Positions 33,614-46,630 of a stretch of 64,000 bases of DNA are shown here, piece by piece (the stretch's first letter is position 1; each line of letters begins with the position of its first letter). The stretch is from Clostridiales bacterium (GTDB taxonomy: Bacteria; Bacillota; Clostridia; Saccharofermentanales; Saccharofermentanaceae): the NCBI GenBank assembly GCA_017649645.1, contig JAGCGK010000143.1, positions 1 through 64,000 on the forward strand, given 5' to 3'. The translations under genes were made by a program, and so were the position numbers. The notes beneath the pieces were generated by a model that was not told the DNA's origin, ran no database searches, and worked only from the letters and a program-made list of their open reading frames with translations.

Positions 33614-34779
33614 CAGATCTTTCTAAAATGTTTTGGGCAGCGTGTTTTTATGAAGGATACATAACCAACAAAGATACAAACGAGCTTAAGAAATTGGGAC
33701 TGATAAAGAGTTTCACGGATTTTATAGATCCCAATACATTAAGTAATGCCATTCATTCTGAACTATCTCCGATGCTCAAGACAAAACTTGAGCAGATACT
33801 GAAGCATTATTCCATTATCGAAAGCAAGGCAAGGAAATATATAGAAGATTGCAAAGCCTCAGATATCTTTACTGTTACCTGTAATGATGAAGATTATCCC
33901 TCATATTGGAATATTTTAAGCGGTATGCCACGGATGGTCTTTTGTAAAGGCGATCGTAAGATCCTTAAGACTTTGGATCAGGGTTGCTGTGCAGTAGTAG
34001 GTTCCAGAGATCCGAGCGGATATGCATTAACAGCAACAGCGGATATTGTAAAAGATCTGGTCAATAAGCAGATCACTATTGTTTCAGGTATGGCTAACGG
34101 CATAGACCGTCAGGCCCACCTAGTAGCATTAAATAATAAAGGAAAGACCATTGCGTTTCTTGCGGGAGGTCCTGATAACATCTATCCGTGGAATAACAGG
34201 GATATTTATGAGATGATGTGCCGAAATGGTCTTATCATATCTGAGATGCCGCCGGGTACCAAAGCTCAAAGACAGTATTTTCCCTCAAGAAACAGGCTGA
34301 TTTCGGCTATATCCGATGTTTGTCTTATCATGGAGGCAGGGATTCACAGCGGAACTCTTCATACAGCTTCTTTTGCTGCTGCTCAAGGGAAAAGTGTATA
34401 TGTCCTTCCTAATACCATTTATAATGAGAATGCTATGGGCGGATTAAGGCTCATCCTGGATGGAGCAAATATCCTTTTGGGATCTGAAGATGTAATTAGT
34501 GACATAGCGGAATGCAGTTTTTACAGGTTTTTGGGTAGTGAACCGGCTGAAAACAGAAGTTTGATGGTCTTTAGCAAAGACACTTCTGAACTTAATGATG
34601 AGGATTGGAAGAAGGTAATAATCAATGAATTAGGTACCAAACCGCAAACCTCGGATGATTTATCTACGCGTATAAACATACCTTTTTACAGACTATCAGC
34701 CCTGCTTTCCGAATTGGAGATGGATGGGAAGGTTGAACAAACTCGCGGAAAATTTCTTTTGACAATCACGAAACATTGA
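33610..34779 (+). CDS. dprA: DNA-processing protein DprA
   Basis: Loads RecA onto incoming single-stranded DNA during transformation. 389 residues: helical SAM-like N-terminus, Rossmann-like core with VVGSRDPSGYA, IVSGMANGIDRQAH and FLAGGPDNIYPWNN, and a C-terminal winged helix of about 65 residues. It overlaps comM by 4 bp and is followed by topA, the usual dprA-topA-trmFO order. Confidence 0.95.
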   Translation: MTDLSKMFWAACFYEGYITNKDTNELKKLGLIKSFTDFIDPNTLSNAIHSELSPMLKTKLEQILKHYSIIESKARKYIEDCKASDIFTVTCNDEDYPSYWNILSGMPRMVFCKGDRKILKTLDQGCCAVVGSRDPSGYALTATADIVKDLVNKQITIVSGMANGIDRQAHLVALNNKGKTIAFLAGGPDNIYPWNNRDIYEMMCRNGLIISEMPPGTKAQRQYFPSRNRLISAISDVCLIMEAGIHSGTLHTASFAAAQGKSVYVLPNTIYNENAMGGLRLILDGANILLGSEDVISDIAECSFYRFLGSEPAENRSLMVFSKDTSELNDEDWKKVIINELGTKPQTSDDLSTRINIPFYRLSALLSELEMDGKVEQTRGKFLLTITKH

Positions 34780-34826
34780 AGTATATGTATTATTTGTATG
34801 ATTATTTTTGTGCTAGGTGAATTGTT

Positions 34827-36965
34827 ATGGCGAAATATTTGGTAATTGTTGAGTCTCCCGCTAAAGCTAAGACTATAGGCAGATACCTCGGTAAAGATTT
34901 TAAGATTGCTGCATCGGTTGGTCACATCAGGGATCTTCCGGCTGCTACGCTTGCTGTTGATATCAGAAATGGTTATAAACCTATCTATATTAATATGCGC
35001 GGTAAGGAAAAGATAATTAAAGAATTAAAACAGCTTAGTAAAGAAGCTGATTTCGTATATATCGCAACCGACCCGGACCGTGAGGGAGAAGCGATCGCTT
35101 GGCATATCGCCAAAACACTTAATATAGATCTCAATACTAAATGTCGTATAACATTTAACGAGATCACTAAAAATGCAGTTAAGAATGCTATTGAATCACC
35201 TAGAACAATAGATATCAATCTTTTCAATGCTCAGCAGGCAAGACGTGTATTGGACAGACTCGTCGGTTATGAGTTAAGTCCGCTTTTGTGGCAGAAGATC
35301 AGAAAGGGCCTTTCCGCAGGTCGTGTTCAGTCAGTTGCTACTAAGATCGTAATGGACAGAGATGCTGAGATAGACAGTTTCGTTCCGGAAGAGTATTGGC
35401 TTGTAAATGCTCTTATTACCCCTTCAGGTAAAAAGCATGAGTTCAAAGCCAGATTTTACGGCGTTAATGACGGTTCTAAGATCAATAAGGTTAAGCTTAG
35501 CGACAAAAAGTCAGCTGACGAAGTCATATCTAAGGTAGGAAAGGAAGATTTTGTTGCTACTTCTGTTAAGAAGGGCAAGAGACAGAGAAATCCGTTCCCT
35601 CCGTTTACAACATCTACTTTGCAGCAGGAAGCTTCGAAAAGACTTGGCTTTTCTTCGAAGAAGACAATGTCTGTTGCTCAGCAGTTATATGAAGGTATAG
35701 AAATTGCAGGCCATGGTCAAAACGCTTTGGTTTCCTATATCCGTACTGACTCCGTTCGTATTTCCGACGAAGCAGTTAAGTTTGCCAGATCATATATTGA
35801 AGAGCGTTATGGTAAGGAGTATCTTCCTAAGACCAGCAGATCATACAGCAATAAGAATTCATCACAGGATGCACATGAAGCTATAAGACCTACTCATTTT
35901 GAGTTCCCTCCGGAATCGATCAAAGCTTCACTTCATACAGATCAATATAAGCTCTATAAGCTTATTTGGGAGAGATTCATTTCTTCCCAGATGGCTTCCG
36001 TTAACTTGGATACAGTTTCTTTGGATCTTACCGCTAACGGACAGGTATTCAGAACACAGGGTGAGACAGTTACTTTCCCTGGATTCCTTGCTGTTTATGA
36101 AGATGTAAATGAAGAAACTACTGATAATTCGGATGACGAGAACACAAAGGTTAAGCTTCCTGAGATCAATGAAGGCGATATCCTTAAGAACTTGGGAGTA
36201 ACCGGTGAGCAGAAGCATACTTTACCGCCTCCGTACTATACAGAAGCTACTTTGATCAAGGCTCTTGAAGAAAACGGTATCGGACGTCCTTCTACATATG
36301 CTCCGACTATCTCTACTATCCTTGAGCGTGACTATGTTAAGAAAGAAGGCAGACTTATCAAGATCACTGAACTTGGTAAGCTTGTTACTGATATGCTTGC
36401 AGGAAACTTTAAAGAGATCGTTGATGTTTCCTTTACGGCAGATATGGAAGAAAAGCTTGATGATGTCGAGTCCGGAAAGACAGACTGGGTTCAGGTAATG
36501 GATTCTTTCTATCCTAATTTCCATGAGCAGATAGTCGAAGCAGGCAAGTCGATAGAAAAGGTCAAGTTTGAAGATGAGCACACAGGAGAGACATGCCCTA
36601 AGTGTAATAAGGGTGAACTCCTCATCAAGTCAGGAAGATTCGGAAAGTTTATTGCTTGTTCCAATTTCCCTGAGTGTGATTATACAGATAATATCAAGGT
36701 TAAGGCCGTTGGATCACACTGTCCTCTTTGCGGATCGGAGCTTTTCATCAAGCAGGCTAAGAAACGCAGAAACAAGACTTTCTATGTTTGTGCTAAGGAA
36801 GGCTCAGATAAGAACTGTGAGTTTATCTCATGGGATCTTCCGGCTGATGATAAGAAGTGTGAGACTTGCGGTTCATACATGGTATATAAGACATTCAGAG
36901 GTAAGAAATACCTTAAGTGCTCCAATAAGGATTGCCAGACTAACGCCAAGAAAACAAAATCTTGA
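34827..36965 (+). CDS. topA: DNA topoisomerase I
   Basis: Relaxes negative supercoils. 712 residues: TOPRIM at the N-terminus (LVIVESPAKAKTI; TDPDREGEAIAWH), the active-site Tyr in SYIRTDSVRIS, and three C-terminal zinc-ribbon units (CPKC...CSNFPEC, CPLC...CAKEGSDKNC, CETC...CSNKDC). AGGTG precedes ATG 34827, 47 bp after dprA. Confidence 0.97.
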   Translation: MAKYLVIVESPAKAKTIGRYLGKDFKIAASVGHIRDLPAATLAVDIRNGYKPIYINMRGKEKIIKELKQLSKEADFVYIATDPDREGEAIAWHIAKTLNIDLNTKCRITFNEITKNAVKNAIESPRTIDINLFNAQQARRVLDRLVGYELSPLLWQKIRKGLSAGRVQSVATKIVMDRDAEIDSFVPEEYWLVNALITPSGKKHEFKARFYGVNDGSKINKVKLSDKKSADEVISKVGKEDFVATSVKKGKRQRNPFPPFTTSTLQQEASKRLGFSSKKTMSVAQQLYEGIEIAGHGQNALVSYIRTDSVRISDEAVKFARSYIEERYGKEYLPKTSRSYSNKNSSQDAHEAIRPTHFEFPPESIKASLHTDQYKLYKLIWERFISSQMASVNLDTVSLDLTANGQVFRTQGETVTFPGFLAVYEDVNEETTDNSDDENTKVKLPEINEGDILKNLGVTGEQKHTLPPPYYTEATLIKALEENGIGRPSTYAPTISTILERDYVKKEGRLIKITELGKLVTDMLAGNFKEIVDVSFTADMEEKLDDVESGKTDWVQVMDSFYPNFHEQIVEAGKSIEKVKFEDEHTGETCPKCNKGELLIKSGRFGKFIACSNFPECDYTDNIKVKAVGSHCPLCGSELFIKQAKKRRNKTFYVCAKEGSDKNCEFISWDLPADDKKCETCGSYMVYKTFRGKKYLKCSNKDCQTNAKKTKS

Positions 36966-36979
36966 TCCGGTGATAATCT

Positions 36980-38326
36980 ATGCATGAAAACAGAGAATAC
37001 GTAAATGTTGTCGGTGCAGGACTTGCAGGTTGTGAGGCCGCATATTTGCTTGCATCATTGGGTATTAAAGTAAGACTTTATGAGATGAAGCCTATAAGAA
37101 AGAGTGATGCCCATCACAAAGACGGATTCGCTGAATTGGTATGCAGTAATTCACTTCGTGCGGCTTCGATCGAGAATGCCATTGGTCTTTTAAAAGAAGA
37201 GTTAAGGCAGATGGGTTCATTGATAATGGAAGCTGCTGATAAGTCTCAGGTACCTGCAGGCGGCGCACTGGCAGTGGACAGAGATGAGTTTTCCGACTAT
37301 ATCACCTCTAAGATAAAAGAGTGTTCCAATATCGAAGTCATCCATGAGGAGATAAAGAAAGTTCCGACAGATGCTATCACTATAGTTGCTACCGGTCCTT
37401 TGACGGATGGTGAGCTTTATGACGACATCTTAAGGCTTACGGGAGGCAGCGATCTTCATTTCTTTGATGCAGCTGCTCCGATAGTTTCAAAAGATTCTAT
37501 AGATATGAGTAAGGCCTTTGCTGCTTCCAGATACGGTAAGGGCGGAGATGACTATATCAATTGTCCTATGGATAAGGAAGAATACCTCAGATTCTATAAT
37601 GAACTTATCACAGCTGAACAGGCTGATGTTAAGGGATTTGATAAAGAGATAGTCTTTGAAGGATGTATGCCTATCGAGTCTATGGCTAAGCGCGGTGAGG
37701 ATACCATGAGGTATGGTCCGTTAAAACCGGTCGGCCTTATCGATCCGAAGACCGGAAAAGAGCCTTATGCCTGCCTTCAGCTTCGACAGGACAACAGAGC
37801 TAAGAGCATGTATAATCTTGTCGGTTTCCAGACGAGACTAAAGTTTGGTGAACAAAAGAGAGTTTTCGGACTTATTCCGGGACTCGAAAACGCTGAATAC
37901 CTCAGAATGGGTGTAATGCACAGAAATACATACTTAAGAAGTCCTCAGGTCCTTAATCCTGATTATTCTCTGAGAGAAGATGAGAATATCTTCTTTGCAG
38001 GACAGATCACAGGTGTTGAAGGGTATATCGAATCAACAGGTTCCGGTTTCCTCGCTGCTTATTATGCTTATCATAAATTCCTGGGGATCGAGCCTGAGTT
38101 CAAGTTCGACGGTGAGACAGTCATCGGTTCTATGGCTCAATATGTATCTGATCCTACTATCAAGAAGTTTGTACCAATGAATGCGAACTTTGGTATAATC
38201 GACCCGATAGGAAGAAAGTTTAAAGGAAAGACGGCTAAGAAGGATAAGAACCTTGCTTTGGCTGACAGATCCCTCAATAAGATCGCCTCATATCGCGAAT
38301 ATTTAGATTCATTAAGGAGAGCTTGA
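36980..38326 (+). CDS. trmFO: TrmFO, folate-dependent tRNA U54 methyltransferase
   Basis: Makes ribothymidine at position 54 of tRNAs using methylene-tetrahydrofolate and FADH2. 448 residues: FAD-binding VVGAGLAGCEAAYLLA at the start, then ELVCSNSLRAAS, CMPIESMAKRGEDTMRYGPLKPVGL and GVEGYIESTGSGFLAAYYA. It begins 14 bp after topA, as in most Firmicutes. Confidence 0.97.
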   Translation: MHENREYVNVVGAGLAGCEAAYLLASLGIKVRLYEMKPIRKSDAHHKDGFAELVCSNSLRAASIENAIGLLKEELRQMGSLIMEAADKSQVPAGGALAVDRDEFSDYITSKIKECSNIEVIHEEIKKVPTDAITIVATGPLTDGELYDDILRLTGGSDLHFFDAAAPIVSKDSIDMSKAFAASRYGKGGDDYINCPMDKEEYLRFYNELITAEQADVKGFDKEIVFEGCMPIESMAKRGEDTMRYGPLKPVGLIDPKTGKEPYACLQLRQDNRAKSMYNLVGFQTRLKFGEQKRVFGLIPGLENAEYLRMGVMHRNTYLRSPQVLNPDYSLREDENIFFAGQITGVEGYIESTGSGFLAAYYAYHKFLGIEPEFKFDGETVIGSMAQYVSDPTIKKFVPMNANFGIIDPIGRKFKGKTAKKDKNLALADRSLNKIASYREYLDSLRRA

Positions 38327-38327
38327 G

Positions 38328-39293
38328 ATGTTTTTCAAGAAAAAAGTACCAACCGAAGATCTTGATTTTGATATCAATGACCATGGTCCGGTGTACAGGT
38401 TTTTCTCGAGCTTCGGTACATACTTTTTGAAGTTCGTATTGATAAATGCGATGTTTCTTATCATGAACATACCTTCAATGCTGGTTGCTTTCGGGTATTG
38501 TCTCGTATTACTTCCGAATCTTAATCCTGTTTTTGTTCCCGAAAACTTCATCTCATACATGAATGAACTCGGTATCATAGGTAATCAGACTATGAATGAT
38601 GTCGGAAATGAAGCAGGTTATCAGCTTTATTACCTGATCATTGTTTTCTGTGTCATGTTCCTTATCGGAAGTACATTGATATGTATCGGACCTTTACAGG
38701 CCGGCTTTTCAACTATCTACAGAAACATTGCACGTGGTCATGGTACATTTGTATTAAGTGATTTTAAGGACGGAGTTAAGCAGAATTGGAAACAGTCATT
38801 GATCTCTATGATCATCTCTTGGCTTTTTACCTTGATATCTTTGTTTGCCGTTGGCTTTTATGCCAACCACTTCGGCAGGTTCGGAACAGCAGTATCAGTC
38901 CTTTTCTTTGTTGGGTTCCTGATATTTACCATCATCCATAACATGGTCAATTATCTTATCGTTACAGTTGAACTCCCGCTTAGGAAGATCTACAAGAACG
39001 GCGGAATATTCTTCCTTGTTAAGTTTATTCCTTGTATTGGATTGATGCTCCTTCTTACGGTTATTCTTATCCTGCTTCCGTGCGTGCTCTTGTTTACGAC
39101 AACATATGTGGCATATGCTATCGCAGTATTCTATTATCTGACTATAGCTTTTGTTTTGTGGCAGTACCTTATGGCTTTCTTTACGAATGAACTCGTCAAT
39201 AAGTACATCGTTCCTGCAACGGAAGATGATGATGAAGATGATGAAAATGACGAAAATACAAACATAGAGTATACTGATAAGGAGAATAAATAA
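38328..39293 (+). CDS. DUF624/YesL-like membrane protein
   Basis: 321 residues. The start codon follows the trmFO stop after one base. Five or six hydrophobic segments, with a membrane-proximal FFSSFGTYFLKFVLIN and an ISMIISWLFTLISLFAV helix, match the DUF624 (YesL) layout. The last 30 residues are almost entirely Asp, Glu and Asn. Function unknown; YesL-like genes often sit with sugar uptake genes, which is not the case here. Confidence 0.7.
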   Translation: MFFKKKVPTEDLDFDINDHGPVYRFFSSFGTYFLKFVLINAMFLIMNIPSMLVAFGYCLVLLPNLNPVFVPENFISYMNELGIIGNQTMNDVGNEAGYQLYYLIIVFCVMFLIGSTLICIGPLQAGFSTIYRNIARGHGTFVLSDFKDGVKQNWKQSLISMIISWLFTLISLFAVGFYANHFGRFGTAVSVLFFVGFLIFTIIHNMVNYLIVTVELPLRKIYKNGGIFFLVKFIPCIGLMLLLTVILILLPCVLLFTTTYVAYAIAVFYYLTIAFVLWQYLMAFFTNELVNKYIVPATEDDDEDDENDENTNIEYTDKENK

Positions 39294-39323
39294 GGGATTA
39301 CTATCACTAAATAGGGGTGTTTC

Positions 39324-40217
39324 GTGGGTTTTTCGGCTCTGTCATCACAATCTAAGATCGGTCTGATCATATTGGCATTGCTGATAGTGGCTGTCATTAT
39401 TTCGCTTGTCTGGATATCCAATCTTCTTATTCAGCTTATAAGAACGGCCCGCATTAATGATGCGAAAGAAGAAGATTACCCGTTGTTTGCCGATGTTTCA
39501 TATTTCTATGAGAAGGGAAACAGAGAGCGTCAGGAAGACTCTTTATATATCTCTCACTTGGATGATTATGTCGATTATGGAATCCTGGCCTGCGTCTCTG
39601 ACGGAATGGGCGGTCTTAAGTACGGCTCTGAGATTTCCAAATATGTTATCGATGAGGTCGAGAAGCTTTTCCCGATAAACTTTTATGATTCTGAGGTAGT
39701 TGCTGACTGCATCAAAAAGATATCAGGGCGTGTTTTCGAGAAGTATGCTCGAAAAGGCGGGGCGACGCTTGTAATGGTGCATGTCTTTAAGGACAGGCTG
39801 AATTTTTATAGTGTCGGTGACAGTAATATCATCCTAATCAGGAACAATATTGCGACATGCCTTAATCCGAAGCAGAATTATTCCAGGATCCTTATCAAGA
39901 ATCTGACATTGGAAGGAAAGACTACGGAAGAAGCTTATCTGAACAAAAAGGGAAGAGCGCTTGTAGATTTTATCGGAAACAACAATATCCGCGTTAATTA
40001 TTCTCAAAGTCCCCTCAAACTCTTTGACGGTGATATTATTGTTATATGCTCAGACGGAGTTACTGATGCCATATCTCTCAATTCAATGATCAATCTTATC
40101 GGTAACAGCGCCAGGAAGACTGCTGAGAACATTAAGCTTGCGATCAGGATGAAGAACTTTCAAAGGCAGGATAATTATTCTGCGGTCGTTATTAAACTGA
40201 ATAAATATAATTTCTGA
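39324..40217 (+). CDS. Membrane-linked PP2C (PPM) Ser/Thr phosphatase
   Basis: 297 residues. One membrane helix (about 13-38), then a PP2C domain with its metal-binding residues: ERQEDSLYI (Asp72), SDGMGG (Asp93), SDGVTDAIS near 235 and DNYSAVVIKL at the end. It probably removes phosphate from Ser/Thr of proteins at the inner face of the membrane. No Hanks-type kinase is in the window. GTG 39324 follows AGGGGTG. A degenerate relative follows 8 bp later. Confidence 0.85.
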   Translation: MGFSALSSQSKIGLIILALLIVAVIISLVWISNLLIQLIRTARINDAKEEDYPLFADVSYFYEKGNRERQEDSLYISHLDDYVDYGILACVSDGMGGLKYGSEISKYVIDEVEKLFPINFYDSEVVADCIKKISGRVFEKYARKGGATLVMVHVFKDRLNFYSVGDSNIILIRNNIATCLNPKQNYSRILIKNLTLEGKTTEEAYLNKKGRALVDFIGNNNIRVNYSQSPLKLFDGDIIVICSDGVTDAISLNSMINLIGNSARKTAENIKLAIRMKNFQRQDNYSAVVIKLNKYNF

Positions 40218-40225
40218 GGCGGCAC

Positions 40226-42956
<2,731 letters not shown>

Positions 42957-43203
42957 GGGTACCTCTTATATTTTTAATATTAGTATTATACACATCCTTC
43001 GAAAAAGTTTCGCCGAATTCATTTTGGGAAAATTTATGTCGAAAAAGGGGTATTTTTGTTGAAAATTACACGATTTCGCTAACAGAAATTACATTTAAGT
43101 AATATTTGAGCGTTTTTCGCCGTTTTTTATTGCGCGATTTTGTAAATTTGTTAATCTGATATCACAAAAGCTATATAATTTGATAAAGAAAGGAGCATTT
43201 TTG
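42957..43203. promoter_or_regulatory. Divergent control region between queA and the solute-binding lipoprotein
   Basis: About 250 bp, A+T-rich, no gene. A reverse-strand TATAAT (42990-42985) is a likely -10 for queA, without a good -35. For the forward gene, TTGTTA (43148-43153), 18 bp, TATATA (43172-43177) is a candidate, with TATAAT two bases later as an alternative. CCTTCGAAAAAG near 42996 is one of the TTCGAA words noted elsewhere. Confidence 0.4.
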
Positions 43204-45534
43204 ATGGGTAAAAAGTATTCGAGATATATTTCTTGTATTTTGATGCTTTCTATTATGACCTCGGTTTTTATGACCGGTTGCTCCAAAACGTTTAAAAATG
43301 GCAGAGCTGCTACTATCATCTGTGATGACGATGAGCCTTGGTATGTTTCTGAGACTACAGCGATGGCGAATGAAAGCGGCGAGTTTATCTATTATAGCGG
43401 TTTCTATAACGGTAATCTTTATTCTGCGACATATCTTACTTCTTATAACGGCGTTGGCAATGACTACGCGATCAATTGTTATGATAAAAATGGTGTTTTG
43501 ACAGAATCAGTTCTTATTTCATCTATTGATGAGTTAGATTGCTCTGATGACTTGTCTTCATATTGCAGTATTGAATCTGCATGCTTTAGCAGCGGATATG
43601 TATTGTTCGGTATTGAGGATTATAACGAGGGATACAAGAATGATTACCTTTATAACGTTGTTGATCATTCTGTGACTTTGTTTGCAAAAAATGGAATTAA
43701 TTATGGATCTGTCAGTGAGTCGTATCATATTATCTCACAGGATGAATATCACCATGCTTACTATGAACCGGAAGACGGAACAGTATATATTGACTACGTA
43801 GTTGATGGGGAAGTCGCTGAAACTGTGGATCTCGGTGATCTGATCGACAGTAATTATGGCTTTTCAACATATCCGAGTCTATTTTTCGAAGATAACATAC
43901 TGCAGTTTTCTGTTGTCAATAAAGAGGATGAAGGGTCTTCTTACGTATATCAGGAACAGTTATTAATTTATGATTCTGACACAAAAAAGATTAGCAAATA
44001 TTACGATCAGTCTGATGAGTATGACGGTTACAAGCTTCATAGTGAGGATGGAGAATTTGTTTATAAGACGAATGGTATATATATGAAATCCGGTGAAGAC
44101 AGCTGGGATTGTATTATTCCTTTTGACAGATGTGATGTTGTTTCGTCCACATTAATTGACAGTTATATAATCAGCTATACGGAAGATGAATTGGATTATA
44201 TCTATTTTGATTTTAAAGGAAACAGTATTCAGCCGTATTTTACCAAAATAACAAAGATCGATTCTAATCCGCATGTTGGAAAAGAACTTATTAAGGCTGC
44301 GTTTATCGACTACATATCTACGGATGTAGAAAAGGCTATCTATGACTTTAATTCAGAGAATGAGCAGTACTACATCGCTCTTGATCACAGATACGACGAT
44401 TCTATTTTTGTATCCGAATATGGTAATGATGAGGAGGATCTCCTTTTGGAGGAGGCTGAATTGCAGAAGGAAATCCTGGCAGATTTTAAATCCGGCGAAA
44501 GTGCGGATCTGTATTTCGGTATGAGCAGTCATTACATGCTTCAAAACGAAAAATATCTTGAAGATCTGAGTTATATGGCGGAGAAGGATTTTTCCGTTAA
44601 ATCATACCTTACCAATATCTTCGATGCATCAAAGTCTCTTGACGGCAAACTCTATTCGATTCCGATCGGATTTATGGTTGAAGGATTGTCGATAGAGAAT
44701 AATCTCATCGATACTAAAGGCTTTACTTATGACAGTTATGCGGATGTAGTGAAGAATGATTTTTCAGGTATTGATCCTCTTAACTATGTTCATGATAAGA
44801 CTGATTATTTCCTTGAACTATTTGAGAATCAGCCTCAGTTGTTCTTTGACAAGAAGGGAAAGCTGAATATTGATGGGTCCTCTTTCTCTATCCTTGCCGA
44901 GTATATCAATGAAAATGTTCCGGACAATTTTGACAGATCATTCTCGTATACATATGGGGATTCAAATGCAATGGATTACGATTCCTTCGAGAAATACAGC
45001 AATATGTATCACGGTGTAGCTGATATCATTACATATCTTGATGCAGTCAATTACGGTGGTGATAAGAATATGCTTGCTGGACTTCCTTCAGAACGCGGTG
45101 ATGGACTTGTAGCATCAATTTCAGATTGTGTATCGATATCTGTTGACTCCGGAAGTAAAGAAGGATGTTGGGATTTCATCAAATATGTTTTGGGCACTCC
45201 TGTTCAGTCCGCATTCACTTATGAAATACCGGTTAATTTGGATGCAATTGATGAGGTAGCCAGAGCAAATATAGATGATTTCAATAGTTGTGAGGATACT
45301 TTTTCAAATTACTATTACTATAAATTGTCAAATCGAGGAGTTTCTTCTCTTGATTATGATGTAATCTCTGATTATATAGATCTTCTCTCGGATATTAAGC
45401 GTTCTGCTTACTATGATCCTGAGATTATCTATATAGTTGAACAGGAGATCAGTGATTACTTTGACGGTCAGGTTACACTTGATCAGGCTATCGGTTCGAT
45501 AGAGGATAGAGCTAATAAAGTGTATGATGACTAA
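43204..45534 (+). CDS. Large solute-binding-like lipoprotein
   Basis: 776 residues. Signal peptide with lipobox MTGC (Cys26). The first half (to about 350) is rich in short strands and aromatic residues and could form a propeller-like domain. The second half resembles an extracellular solute-binding protein of the ABC sugar type: ADLYFGMSSHYMLQNEKYLEDLSYM, LYSIPIGFMVEGLSIENNL and GCWDFIKYVLGTPVQSAF. No ABC permease or ATPase gene is nearby, so it may be a surface receptor. ATG 43204 follows AAAGGAG; the upstream in-frame ATG at 43180 overlaps that site. Confidence 0.75.
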   Translation: MGKKYSRYISCILMLSIMTSVFMTGCSKTFKNGRAATIICDDDEPWYVSETTAMANESGEFIYYSGFYNGNLYSATYLTSYNGVGNDYAINCYDKNGVLTESVLISSIDELDCSDDLSSYCSIESACFSSGYVLFGIEDYNEGYKNDYLYNVVDHSVTLFAKNGINYGSVSESYHIISQDEYHHAYYEPEDGTVYIDYVVDGEVAETVDLGDLIDSNYGFSTYPSLFFEDNILQFSVVNKEDEGSSYVYQEQLLIYDSDTKKISKYYDQSDEYDGYKLHSEDGEFVYKTNGIYMKSGEDSWDCIIPFDRCDVVSSTLIDSYIISYTEDELDYIYFDFKGNSIQPYFTKITKIDSNPHVGKELIKAAFIDYISTDVEKAIYDFNSENEQYYIALDHRYDDSIFVSEYGNDEEDLLLEEAELQKEILADFKSGESADLYFGMSSHYMLQNEKYLEDLSYMAEKDFSVKSYLTNIFDASKSLDGKLYSIPIGFMVEGLSIENNLIDTKGFTYDSYADVVKNDFSGIDPLNYVHDKTDYFLELFENQPQLFFDKKGKLNIDGSSFSILAEYINENVPDNFDRSFSYTYGDSNAMDYDSFEKYSNMYHGVADIITYLDAVNYGGDKNMLAGLPSERGDGLVASISDCVSISVDSGSKEGCWDFIKYVLGTPVQSAFTYEIPVNLDAIDEVARANIDDFNSCEDTFSNYYYYKLSNRGVSSLDYDVISDYIDLLSDIKRSAYYDPEIIYIVEQEISDYFDGQVTLDQAIGSIEDRANKVYDD

Positions 45535-45558
45535 GGATCAGTTTAATATCGAATAATC

Positions 45559-45606
45559 AAACGTACGAGATTTAGAATAATTGATCGGATCTCGTACGTT
45601 TTTATT
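45559..45606 (+). terminator. Terminator after the solute-binding-like gene
   Basis: AAACGTACGAGAT (45559-45571) pairs with ATCTCGTACGTTT (45589-45601), loop about 17 nt, then T-run. Confidence 0.85.
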
Positions 45607-45649
45607 TTTTTCTAAAAGTTGGCATTGCCGAAGAGTCAATAAATGCTGA

Positions 45650-45679
45650 TTGACTATTTGTTCTTTATAGTGCTACAAT
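45650..45679 (+). promoter_or_regulatory. Promoter for dapA-dapB-yajC
   Basis: TTGACT (45650-45655), 18 bp, TACAAT (45674-45679) with an extended -10 TGC. Confidence 0.65.
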
Positions 45680-45715
45680 TTAACGAATTATTCTAATAAG
45701 AAGGAGGAAATAAAC

Positions 45716-46630
45716 ATGAACAAGCCTATTTTTGAAGGCTCAGCTGTAGCTATCGTTACACCTTTCACGAGTGAAGGAGGTGTGAATTTTAAGAAGCTCG
45801 AGCAGCTTGTTGATTTTCACCTTCAGAACGGAACTGATGCGATCGTAGTATGTGGATCTACAGGTGAGGCTTCCACAATGCCTGATGATGAGCATATCGC
45901 TACTATCAAGTGCGTAGTTGATGCTGTTAACCACAAGGTTCCTGTAATCGCAGGTACCGGTTCTAATGACACAGCTCACGGTATCAGACTTACAAAGAGA
46001 GCTTGTGAAGTAGGAGCTGACGCAGCATTGATCGTTACTCCATACTACAATAAGTGCACACCGGAGGGTCTTTACAGACACTTCAAGACAATGGCAGAGA
46101 ATTGTGACGTACCTGTAGTGCTTTACAATGTTCCATCCAGAACTAACGTAAATATCTCACCGGACGTCCTTTACAGACTTGCGGAAGTTGAAAATATCAA
46201 GGCTATCAAGGAATGTAACCTGAGCCAGGTTCCTGAGATCCTCAGTGCTTGCGGTGACAGATATGATTTCTATTCCGGTGAGGATGCTTTGGTTGTTCCG
46301 CTTCTTTCTATGGGCGGTAAGGGTGTTATCTCTGTAGTTGCTAACCTTTTGCCTTCTAAGATGAGCCAGATGGTTCACGCTTATTTGGATGGTGATCTTA
46401 AGACTGCAAGAGACATTCAGATCGAAGTTATCCCGCTTGTTAAAGCTATGTTCTGTGAGGTTAACCCTATTCCTGTTAAGGAAGCTGTTGATTATGTCGG
46501 TTTCAAGACAGGTGAGTGCAGATTGCCTCTTTGTGGAATGAGCGAGAAGAACAGACAGTTCATGATCGACACACTTTCCAAGTATGATCTTTCTCATATT
46601 GATTCATTCTTGAAAGGAGTTGCTGACTAA
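45716..46630 (+). CDS. dapA: 4-hydroxy-tetrahydrodipicolinate synthase
   Basis: Condenses pyruvate with aspartate semialdehyde, entry to lysine and diaminopimelate synthesis. 304 residues: GSTGEASTM, the Tyr of VLYNVPSRTN and the Schiff-base Lys in NIKAIKE. GGAGG precedes ATG 45716. The stop overlaps the dapB start (TAATG). Confidence 0.96.
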   Translation: MNKPIFEGSAVAIVTPFTSEGGVNFKKLEQLVDFHLQNGTDAIVVCGSTGEASTMPDDEHIATIKCVVDAVNHKVPVIAGTGSNDTAHGIRLTKRACEVGADAALIVTPYYNKCTPEGLYRHFKTMAENCDVPVVLYNVPSRTNVNISPDVLYRLAEVENIKAIKECNLSQVPEILSACGDRYDFYSGEDALVVPLLSMGGKGVISVVANLLPSKMSQMVHAYLDGDLKTARDIQIEVIPLVKAMFCEVNPIPVKEAVDYVGFKTGECRLPLCGMSEKNRQFMIDTLSKYDLSHIDSFLKGVAD

